A stretch of 64,000 bases of DNA from Pseudomonadota bacterium (lineage in GTDB: Bacteria > Pseudomonadota > Alphaproteobacteria > Rhizobiales > Methylopilaceae), in the NCBI GenBank assembly GCA_023388965.1, contig JAEWFF010000043.1, positions 37,501 to 101,500 of the forward strand, written 5' to 3'. Shown one piece after another: positions 1 to 6,482 of the stretch. The notes beneath the pieces are model-generated. The model saw only the letters and a program-made list of their open reading frames with translations, was not told the origin of the DNA and searched no databases. Position 1 is the stretch's first letter. Every line of letters starts with the position of its first letter. Position numbers and translations under genes: made by a program.

Positions 1-834
1 GGCGTCGGCGGGCGCGATCTCAAAAAGGAAATCGGCGGCATCACGACCCTGATGGCGATCGATGCGCTCGACGCCGATCCCTCGACCGAGCGCGTTGTAT
101 TGATCTCGAAGCCGCCGCATCCCGATGTCGCGAAAACGGTGATCGCGCGCATCGCGAAAAGCCCGAAGCAATACACGGTGTGCTTCATCGGCGCGGCATC
201 GGCGGATCTGCCGCCGAACGCGAAATTCGCGCCGACGCTGAAGGAAGCGGCGGAAACGGCCATCGGTGCGAGCATCGGCGGCGGGTTCGACGCGGCGGCG
301 GAAGCGGCAAGCCATCCGAAGCGGGCCGGGGCAGATCGCATCGAGGGTCTTTACGCCGGCGGAACGCTCTGTGCCGAAGCGCAGGTCATCCTCGCGGCCG
401 GCGGGCGCGAAGTTGCGTCCAATGCCGCCATTCCGGGCGTGCCGTATCTCGATGCGCCCGAGGCGAAGGGCCGGGAGAGGATTCTCGATCTCGGCGCCGA
501 CGAATATACCAAAGGCAAGCCGCACCCGATGATCGACCCGTCGGTACGAGACGAGGCCATGCGCGCTGCGCTGGCGGACAAGTCGATTGCGGTCATTCTG
601 ATCGATCTCGTGATCGGATATGGCGCGCATGCGGACCCGGCCGGCTATCTCGCCGAAGTGATCGGCAATCGTGGCGCGGATGCACCGCTGATCGTCGGTT
701 CCGTCTGCGGCACGGAGCTCGATCCGCAGGTGCGATCGGTGCAGATGAAGCGCCTGCGCGAGGCCGGCATTCTTGTCGCGCCGTCCAACGCGGACGCCTG
801 CAAACTCGCTATGGCCCTTGTTTCCCGCGATTGA
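1..834 (+). CDS. FdrA-family protein (AllF-like), C-terminal part; 5' end outside window
   Basis: The reading frame is open from the first base, so the start lies upstream; 277 residues are visible. The first visible residues (GVGGRDLKKEIGGITT) match the nucleotide/CoA-binding loop region of succinyl-CoA-synthetase-like FdrA proteins. In E. coli FdrA (AllF) is one of three polypeptides of oxamate carbamoyltransferase, which converts oxalurate plus phosphate to oxamate and carbamoyl phosphate (established for E. coli; inferred here). A carbamate kinase follows after 10 bases and a DUF2877 (AllH-like) gene after that. The third subunit type, DUF1116/AllG, is not in the window and may lie just upstream. 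The fragment could instead be a generic acyl-CoA ligase-like protein. Confidence 0.8.
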   Translation, partial: GVGGRDLKKEIGGITTLMAIDALDADPSTERVVLISKPPHPDVAKTVIARIAKSPKQYTVCFIGAASADLPPNAKFAPTLKEAAETAIGASIGGGFDAAAEAASHPKRAGADRIEGLYAGGTLCAEAQVILAAGGREVASNAAIPGVPYLDAPEAKGRERILDLGADEYTKGKPHPMIDPSVRDEAMRAALADKSIAVILIDLVIGYGAHADPAGYLAEVIGNRGADAPLIVGSVCGTELDPQVRSVQMKRLREAGILVAPSNADACKLAMALVSRD

Positions 835-844
835 GGACACGACC

Positions 845-1807
845 ATGCGTACACTCAATGAAGTTCCGCGCCGTCTCATCATCGCCATCGGCGGCAATGC
901 GGTGCACCCCGAGGACATAGCCGGCACGTCCGAAGAGCAGAAGAGCGTCGCGGAACAGACCGCCCGCTCGCTGCTGGGCATTGCCGAACTCGACAACGAA
1001 CTCGTCATTACGCATGGCAACGGCCCGGTCGTCGGCAAGATCATGCTGCGGCAGATGCTGACGATGGACCGCATCCCGCCGATGTCGATGGATATCTGCG
1101 TGGCGCACAGCCAGGGCGGCATCGGCTATCTTCTGATGCAGGCCATCGAGAACGAGCTTCGCAAGAAGGGCAATCCGCGCCATGTCGCAAGCCTCCTGAC
1201 CCAGGTCGAGGTCGATCCGGACGATCCGGCGTTCCAGAACCCGACCAAATTCGTCGGCCCGTTCTTTTCCGAGGACGAAGCGAAGAAGATCTCCGAAGAA
1301 CTCGGCTGGCTGATGCGCGAGGATTCAGGGCGCGGCTGGCGCCATGTCGTGCCGTCGCCGATGCCTCGGCACATATGCGACATATCGCTGGTGGAAGCTC
1401 TGGTGACGCGCGGAACGATCGTCATCGCAGGTGGCGGCGGAGGCATCCCCGTTGTGCGCGACGAGATCGGTATACGTACGGGTGTTCCGGCCGTCATCGA
1501 CAAGGATCTGACCTCGACCCTTATCGGAAACGTGCTCTGCATCGAGGAGCTTCTGATCCTGACCGCGGTTCCGCGCATTGCGATCAATTTCGGCAAGCCC
1601 GACCAGCGGGAGCTGGAGCAGGTGACGCTGACGGAGATCAAGGCCTATCAGAAGGAAGGCCATTTCCCTCCCGGCAGCATGGGGCCGAAGGTCGATGCCG
1701 CCATCCGCTTTATCGAAGGCGGCGGCAAGCGCGCAATCATCAGCCAACTCGATCATGCGCTGCCCGCCATTCTCGGCAAGACCGGTACGCACATCGTTCC
1801 GGGATGA
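845..1807 (+). CDS. carbamate kinase
   Basis: A 320-residue amino-acid-kinase-fold enzyme that would convert carbamoyl phosphate and ADP to ATP, ammonia and CO2. Visible family motifs are IAIGGNAV near the N-terminus, THGNGPVVG around residue 55, RHVVPSP in the middle, the glycine loop VIAGGGGGIPVV and AVIDKDLTSTLIG. The ATG at 845 was chosen because GAGGACAC precedes it; the frame stays open further upstream without a ribosome site. It lies between the FdrA gene and a DUF2877 gene whose ATG overlaps its stop codon. This points to use of carbamoyl phosphate released by an oxamate-type carbamoyltransferase rather than by arginine deiminase, whose genes are absent here. Confidence 0.9.
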   Translation: MRTLNEVPRRLIIAIGGNAVHPEDIAGTSEEQKSVAEQTARSLLGIAELDNELVITHGNGPVVGKIMLRQMLTMDRIPPMSMDICVAHSQGGIGYLLMQAIENELRKKGNPRHVASLLTQVEVDPDDPAFQNPTKFVGPFFSEDEAKKISEELGWLMREDSGRGWRHVVPSPMPRHICDISLVEALVTRGTIVIAGGGGGIPVVRDEIGIRTGVPAVIDKDLTSTLIGNVLCIEELLILTAVPRIAINFGKPDQRELEQVTLTEIKAYQKEGHFPPGSMGPKVDAAIRFIEGGGKRAIISQLDHALPAILGKTGTHIVPG

Positions 1808-2730
1808 ACGCGCCCGTCTCCCTCGCGCGCGTCGATCTGATCGGCGTGGATGCGCTCCGGGCCCTCGAGCCCGGAGCCGGGGAGATTGCGGCGATCTTTC
1901 GCCGCTCGCTCTATATCCGTTCCGGCGAGGCCTGGGCCTGTGTCGGAACGCCCGAGATCGGCGCGGGGCCGCTCAACATCGTGACCGATCTGCGCTGCGA
2001 CTGGAGCGCGATGGTCTCTTTGGGCCAGTCGGTCAGTGTTGATGACAGGCGGCTGAGGATCGGCGTGCTGGCGCTCGATCTCGCCGGGGCGTCGGTCTGG
2101 AGCCCGCCGCCATTTCCCGATTGGGATCCGGCGCGCGCTGAAGAGGGCCTCGCTCATCTCGACGGTCTTCTGGGCGCTCATTCGGCACCGGTGGAAGGTC
2201 TTGGTTGCTTCGCCGCCGCCGTTCCGGAGCCGGTTTCGCTTGAGGCGCGCGCGGCCGCGCCGCTGGTGGCGCGGCTTTCGCGATGGGCAGCGGAAGGCGG
2301 GGGTGGCGACCCCGAGGCCGTGCCGCTGCTCGGCCTCGGCCCCGGCCTGACGCCGTCCGGTGACGATTTCCTCGCTGGATTTATGGCCGGATTGCATGCA
2401 ATCCACGCATTCGAATTGCGCGATTCCTTGTGGCGGACACTCGTGCCGCCGCTGGCGCATGCGACCGGGCCGATCAGCCGGGCCCATCTGGAATGCGCCG
2501 CAAAGGGGCGGCTGGCCGAGCGGCAGCATCTGATTCTCAATGCAATCCTGGCCGCGGATGCCGATGCCATCGGCGTCGCCTTGGCCGTGCTGGCGGGTGA
2601 TGAGCACACCTCGTCATGGGATGGATTGGCGGGAATCGCCTCAGCCTTGCGGGCCATTCTCGCTGGCGTGGACCGCCCCGACGAGCGGGGGAGTTGCAAT
2701 AGGGCGCTGCAATTGCATACAACGCGTTGA
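1804..2730 (+). CDS. DUF2877 domain protein (AllH-like)
   Basis: This 308-residue protein starts at an ATG overlapping the carbamate kinase stop (ATGA), which indicates translational coupling. The family signature is the segment GLGPGLTPSGDDFLAGF, about residues 178-194. DUF2877 proteins accompany FdrA and DUF1116 proteins; in E. coli the equivalent gene (ylbF/allH) encodes a subunit of oxamate carbamoyltransferase. Membership of a carbamoyltransferase complex is inferred from family and neighbours. The end of the gene contains a TTGCATACAA sequence that may be an operator for the downstream GntR gene. Confidence 0.8.
   Translation: MNAPVSLARVDLIGVDALRALEPGAGEIAAIFRRSLYIRSGEAWACVGTPEIGAGPLNIVTDLRCDWSAMVSLGQSVSVDDRRLRIGVLALDLAGASVWSPPPFPDWDPARAEEGLAHLDGLLGAHSAPVEGLGCFAAAVPEPVSLEARAAAPLVARLSRWAAEGGGGDPEAVPLLGLGPGLTPSGDDFLAGFMAGLHAIHAFELRDSLWRTLVPPLAHATGPISRAHLECAAKGRLAERQHLILNAILAADADAIGVALAVLAGDEHTSSWDGLAGIASALRAILAGVDRPDERGSCNRALQLHTTR
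2711..2722. promoter_or_regulatory. candidate GntR operator, TTGCATACAA
   Basis: AATTGCATACAA lies 50 bases before the GntR-family start codon, inside the last codons of the DUF2877 gene. Similar words occur at 2389-2404 (a perfect 16-base palindrome with TTGCATGCAA at its core, but inside coding sequence), 4193-4211 and 4297-4305. FCD-type GntR regulators often bind TTGnnnnCAA-like palindromes. Binding here is inferred from recurrence and position only. Confidence 0.4.
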
Positions 2731-2772
2731 GCGGATGGCGCCGCGCCGTCCCGTCACGAACAACGCACCCCT

Positions 2773-3579
2773 ATGCCCAAACCCTCCGGCAAGGCCACCG
2801 ATAACGACCGCATCAGCAGCATCTGCGATGCGCTGCGCCAGGCCATCATCGAACAGGCGCTGAAGCCGGGAACCAAATTGCCCGAAGACACGCTCGGCGA
2901 ACGGTTCGGCGTTGGGCGCACGCTCGCGCGGCAGGCTCTGGCCCGTCTTGCGGCGGAAGGGCTGGTCGATCACAAGCGCAACAAGGGCGCCGAAGTCGCG
3001 ACCCCGAGTTGGGAAGAGGCGCGCGATCTGTTCGATCTGCGCATGAGCCTCGAACGCCTCATCGTCGAGCGGCTCGCCGGAAATCTGACGAAAGAGCAGA
3101 TCTCGACATTGCGTCAGCACATCGCCAAGGAACACGCCGCGCGCAACAGCCGCGAGGCGATTTCGGTGCGGCTGGCGACTGAGTTCCACACGGTGCTGGC
3201 CGAGATGACGGGCAGCCCCGTTCTGATCCGTTATGTGCTCGAAATCTGCCGTCGCTGCGGCCTGACGCTCACGCTCTATGCACGGCCGCATTCCTCGGAA
3301 TGCGCAATCAATGAGCACAGCGAGATCGTCGATGCCCTCGAAAAAGGCGATGCGGAAGCGGCGATCCGCATCATGCAGCATCATCTCGAAGAAGTGGCGA
3401 ACCGTGCGCTGATCTCTCCGGCCATCGTCCAGACGCCCAGCCTCATGGACATGCTGGAGCCCTATGCTCATGGCGGCAATGGTGCGCGCGCGGCGGAGGC
3501 GGCCCGGGAAGCGAATGCAGCACCGGCCAAAGCGGTTTCGGCAAAGGTGGCGCGGGGCGGCCGGGCGCGCCGTTCCTGA
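2773..3579 (+). CDS. GntR-family regulator, FCD (FadR-like) subfamily
   Basis: A 268-residue regulator. A winged helix (about residues 12-80; LPEDTLGERFGVGRTLARQAL is the recognition region) is followed by an all-helical FCD ligand domain (about 90-225). That domain shows the spaced TEFH, NEHSEIVDAL and MQHHLEE segments in which FCD proteins place metal-binding His/Asp residues. The Ala/Arg-rich tail after residue 235 looks disordered. The gene sits between the carbamoyltransferase-type genes and the transporters. It most likely represses this catabolic locus and responds to an acid or ureide intermediate; the effector is unknown. Candidate sites lie at 2711-2722 and 4193-4211. Confidence 0.88.
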   Translation: MPKPSGKATDNDRISSICDALRQAIIEQALKPGTKLPEDTLGERFGVGRTLARQALARLAAEGLVDHKRNKGAEVATPSWEEARDLFDLRMSLERLIVERLAGNLTKEQISTLRQHIAKEHAARNSREAISVRLATEFHTVLAEMTGSPVLIRYVLEICRRCGLTLTLYARPHSSECAINEHSEIVDALEKGDAEAAIRIMQHHLEEVANRALISPAIVQTPSLMDMLEPYAHGGNGARAAEAAREANAAPAKAVSAKVARGGRARRS

Positions 3580-3627
3580 AATCCGCGGAGTTTCTATTTT
3601 CAATATGTACGTGCTCTAGAGGCACGG

Positions 3628-3653
3628 ACGGTGCCGGCGGGCGCCGGCACCGT
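3628..3653. terminator. hairpin between convergent genes
   Basis: A perfect 11-base-pair stem (ACGGTGCCGGC and its complement) with a four-base loop lies between the convergent GntR and NTF2-like genes. No long T-run follows on either strand, so it may be a weak bidirectional terminator. Confidence 0.55.
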
Positions 3654-3664
3654 AATGCCGCGGT

Positions 3665-4084
3665 TCAGGCTTCGATGCCGTTCTTCGTCAGGAGGCGCTC
3701 GGCGCTGTCGTTCCACACATCCTGCGAGACGATCAGCCCGTCGCGAACGACGAACCTGTCGACATAGCGGTTGCCCTCGAACGGCGTTCCATCGGGCCAT
3801 TCGCCATAGAGCGTGCCGAGGCTGTAGACCACGGTTTCCGTGTCGCCGGGCACCGTCTCGAAGCGGTCCATGTTTTTCTTGACCCATTTGTAACGACGCG
3901 CATTGAAGCTGGACGCTCCGGTCGGGCTGTCGAATTTCCGCCCGCCCGTAAAGGTCAGCGCGAAGCCCGGGCCGACATATTTGGCCGCCGCCACCGGATC
4001 GGGAATCATGTGCGTCTCGAGATAGACGCGCACCGTCTCGGTGTCCTTCGCCGCGTCGGGTCTGGTCGTGGTTGCGGTCGTCAT
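3665..4084 (-). CDS. NTF2-like/SnoaL-fold protein
   Basis: This 139-residue protein starts at MTTATTTRPD, with GGGAGGAAACATC directly upstream; the frame extends further but without a ribosome site. Segments such as VRVYLETHMIPDPVAAAKYVG, ALTFTGGRKF and a DRFVVRDGLIVSQDVWND ending are typical of SnoaL-like NTF2-fold proteins, which are small barrels that act as isomerases, hydrolases or ligand binders. The specific activity cannot be told. It is transcribed divergently from the importer genes, with a palindromic operator-like site in the shared promoter region, so co-regulation with the catabolic locus is likely. Confidence 0.7.
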   Translation of the reverse strand: MTTATTTRPDAAKDTETVRVYLETHMIPDPVAAAKYVGPGFALTFTGGRKFDSPTGASSFNARRYKWVKKNMDRFETVPGDTETVVYSLGTLYGEWPDGTPFEGNRYVDRFVVRDGLIVSQDVWNDSAERLLTKNGIEA

Positions 4085-4192
4085 GATGTTTCCTCCCGTA
4101 ATTCCAATGGTTTGACGCTCGTTGGGGCGTTCCTGAAACAGCGCGTAAAAAGAGCCGCGCCGGCCGATATAATAGTAGACTCCTGAAAAATC

Positions 4193-4211
4193 GCATGCAT
4201 TAATTGCATGC
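4193..4211. promoter_or_regulatory. inverted repeat GCATGCA-N5-TGCATGC, candidate GntR operator
   Basis: Perfect 7-base arms with a 5-base spacer lie in the 251-base region between the divergent NTF2-like gene (start 4084) and the binding-protein gene (start 4336). A related half, ATTGCATGC, sits at 4297-4305, just before the binding-protein ribosome site. The shared core with 2711-2722 makes regulation by the GntR protein plausible. Confidence 0.45.
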
Positions 4212-4335
4212 ATAAAAACCAGAGGAAACGCGACACTCACTGATCGGCAAAGTCGGCTGTGAGTGTGTGCAAACGATAGATTGGCACGCAATTCGCATTG
4301 CATGCTCCCGTATCGCGCACACGGAGGATGTCATA

Positions 4336-5523
4336 ATGACAAGCAGGAACAAGAACTGGTCGCGCCGCATGGTGCTGGCGGGAATGTCTACCGCGGCCCT
4401 CGTGATCGGGGCGCCTTTCAACGTCGCCCAGGCCCAGGAGGCCATCAAGGTCGGCTTGGTTGCCGCACTGTCCGGCCAGTCGGCCAAATCGGGCGAGGCG
4501 ATCACCCGCGGTCTTCAGATCGCCATCGATGAGGTCAACGCCGCCGGCGGCGTCAACGGCAAGAAAATCGAACTCGTCTCGCGCGACGACGAAAGCAATC
4601 CCGGCAAGGGGCTGCTGGCTGCGCGCGAACTCGTGCAGCGCGAAGGCGTCGCCGCTCTTTTCGGCGGTCTGGACACGCCGGTCTCGCTCGCCATCGTTCC
4701 GTTCGCGAACCAGGCGAAGGTTCCGTTCGTCGGCGTATGGGCGGCGGGCACCAACATCACCCGGAACGGCGCCGCGGATAATTACGTCTTCCGTGTTTCG
4801 GCGGTCGATGCCTATGTCGGCGAGGCGCTCGTCGATTACGCCTTCGACAAGAAGGGCGTAAAGGCGCCCGGTATGATCCTCATCAACAATCCGTGGGGCG
4901 AGTCCAACGAGCACGCCTTGAACGATGCGCTGAAGGCGCGCGGCGAGAAGGCGGTCGGTGTCGAGAAGTTCGAGAACAACGATGTCGATGTCGTGCCGCA
5001 GCTCACCCGTCTGAAGCAGGCGGGCGCCGATTCCCTGTTCCTGGTCGCAAATGTCGCGCCCTCCTCGCAGGTCGTGAAATCCGTCGAGCGTATGGGCTGG
5101 GATGTTCCGATCGTCTCGCATTGGGGTCCGTCCGGCGGACGCTTCACCGAACTTGCGGGCCCGCGCAGCGAGGACGTGCATTTCATCCAGACCTTCACCT
5201 TCACGGAGAACATGTCCGACAAGGCGAAGAGCGTCTATTCCCAGCTGCAGGAGAAGTTCGGCGTCAAATCCTTCGCCGACGTCATGCCGGCGACCGGCAT
5301 CGCCAATGCGTACGACGCCATGCATCTCGTGGCGCTGGCGCTCGACAAAGCGGGCTCCACGGACGGGACGGCGGTGCGCGATGCGCTTCTCGACATCGAT
5401 CGCTATGAAGGGCTGATCAAGACCTACGAGAAGCCGTTCACGGCGGACAATCACGATGCTCTGGGTGCGAAGGACTATGTCTTCACCCACTTCGTCAAGG
5501 GCGACATCATTCCCCTTAACTGA
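4336..5523 (+). CDS. ABC transporter substrate-binding protein, branched-chain amino acid/amide type
   Basis: This 395-residue periplasmic protein starts at the ATG preceded by GGAGG (4323-4327). An N-terminal export signal contains SRRMVLAG, a possible twin-arginine motif, followed by a hydrophobic stretch and cleavage near AQAQE. The mature start IKVGLVAALSGQSAKSGEA is typical of Peripla_BP_6 (LivJ/UrtA/AmiC-like) receptors, which bind amino acids, urea, amides or aromatic acids. The matching permease and ATPase genes follow after a hairpin. Given the catabolic genes around it, the ligand is more likely an amide or ureide than leucine; that is inference. Confidence 0.88.
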   Translation: MTSRNKNWSRRMVLAGMSTAALVIGAPFNVAQAQEAIKVGLVAALSGQSAKSGEAITRGLQIAIDEVNAAGGVNGKKIELVSRDDESNPGKGLLAARELVQREGVAALFGGLDTPVSLAIVPFANQAKVPFVGVWAAGTNITRNGAADNYVFRVSAVDAYVGEALVDYAFDKKGVKAPGMILINNPWGESNEHALNDALKARGEKAVGVEKFENNDVDVVPQLTRLKQAGADSLFLVANVAPSSQVVKSVERMGWDVPIVSHWGPSGGRFTELAGPRSEDVHFIQTFTFTENMSDKAKSVYSQLQEKFGVKSFADVMPATGIANAYDAMHLVALALDKAGSTDGTAVRDALLDIDRYEGLIKTYEKPFTADNHDALGAKDYVFTHFVKGDIIPLN

Positions 5524-5531
5524 CGGCTGAA

Positions 5532-5559
5532 CGGCGGGTGGGCTCGACCCCTCCCGCCG
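5532..5559 (+). terminator. intra-operon hairpin after binding-protein gene
   Basis: CGGCGGG pairs with CCCGCCG, with TGGG/CCC extending the stem inward. No T-run follows directly. Hairpins here commonly stabilise binding-protein mRNA or partly attenuate transcription, keeping permease levels lower than binding-protein levels. Confidence 0.5.
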
Positions 5560-5599
5560 CTTTCTCCATTTCTGACAACGTACGGACGGGAAACGCCCG

Positions 5600-6472
5600 A
5601 TGCTTCTCACCTCCGCTATCATCACCGGCCTTGGGCTCGGCTCGATGTATGGTCTCATCGCGCTCGGCTTCCATATCACATGGACCGTGTCGAACACCGT
5701 GAACTTCGCCCAGGGCAGCGCGATGATGGTCGGCGCCGTCCTCGGTTTCACGCTGATGGTGACGTTCGGGATGCCGTTCTGGCTGGCGGCGCCGCTCGCC
5801 CTGGCTGGATGCGCTGTGTTCGGGCTTATCGTGGAGCGGCTACTGGTCCGTCCGTTCGCGGAGCGGAATTCAGATGCATGGCTGATGGCGACGGTCGCCG
5901 GCGGCATCATCGTCGACAACGTCGTCCTGTTCACCTACGGCAAGGAGCCGCGCAGCCTGCCGTCCCCGCTGGCGACGAACAGCATCGAGTTTCTCGGCAC
6001 GGGCGTCTATCCGCTGCAGCTCATCATTCCCGTCGTCGGCATTGCAGTCGCAATCGCGCTGCAAACCCTTTTCCGCCGCACCGATTTCGGCAAGGCGCTG
6101 TTGGCCGTGGTTCAGAACCGCGATGCGGCGCGCCTTATGGGCATCAATGCCAGGGTGGTCGTCGCCTCCGCGTTTGCGATTTCCACGGCGCTCGCCGGGC
6201 TTGCGGGCCTTCTGATCGCGCCGCTGTTTTCCGTGCATTCCGACATGGGCACACTGTTCGGCCTGAAAGCGTTCGCGGTCGCGATTCTCGGCGGCATCAC
6301 ATCGGCTTCGGGCGTCATGATCGCCGGTCTTCTGTACGGGCTGATCGAGGCGCTCGTTACCGCCTATCTCGGCTCGACCTACACGCAGATCGTCGTGTTC
6401 TCCGTCATCATTCTGGCGCTTGCGCTGCGGCCCAACGGGCTGCTCGGCCGGGCGGCGGTCAACAAGGTCTGA
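5600..6472 (+). CDS. ABC transporter permease, LivH type
   Basis: A 290-residue inner-membrane permease with about eight hydrophobic segments. The N-terminus MLLTSAIITGLGLGSMYGLIALGFHITW and the NFAQGSAMMVGAVLGF segment are characteristic of LivH/UrtB permeases, as is the cytoplasmic coupling-loop region RDAARLMGINARVVV. It lies between the binding-protein gene and the fused LivM-LivG-LivF gene, which begins 10 bases downstream, so the three genes encode one complete importer. Confidence 0.9.
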   Translation: MLLTSAIITGLGLGSMYGLIALGFHITWTVSNTVNFAQGSAMMVGAVLGFTLMVTFGMPFWLAAPLALAGCAVFGLIVERLLVRPFAERNSDAWLMATVAGGIIVDNVVLFTYGKEPRSLPSPLATNSIEFLGTGVYPLQLIIPVVGIAVAIALQTLFRRTDFGKALLAVVQNRDAARLMGINARVVVASAFAISTALAGLAGLLIAPLFSVHSDMGTLFGLKAFAVAILGGITSASGVMIAGLLYGLIEALVTAYLGSTYTQIVVFSVIILALALRPNGLLGRAAVNKV

Positions 6473-6482
6473 GGAGAGCGCC

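Noticed and set aside
2389..2404. Perfect 16-base palindrome GGATTGCATGCAATCC as an operator
   Set aside because: It lies inside DUF2877 coding sequence about 370 bases before the GntR gene and may arise from the codons; kept only as support for the motif, not as a separate feature.
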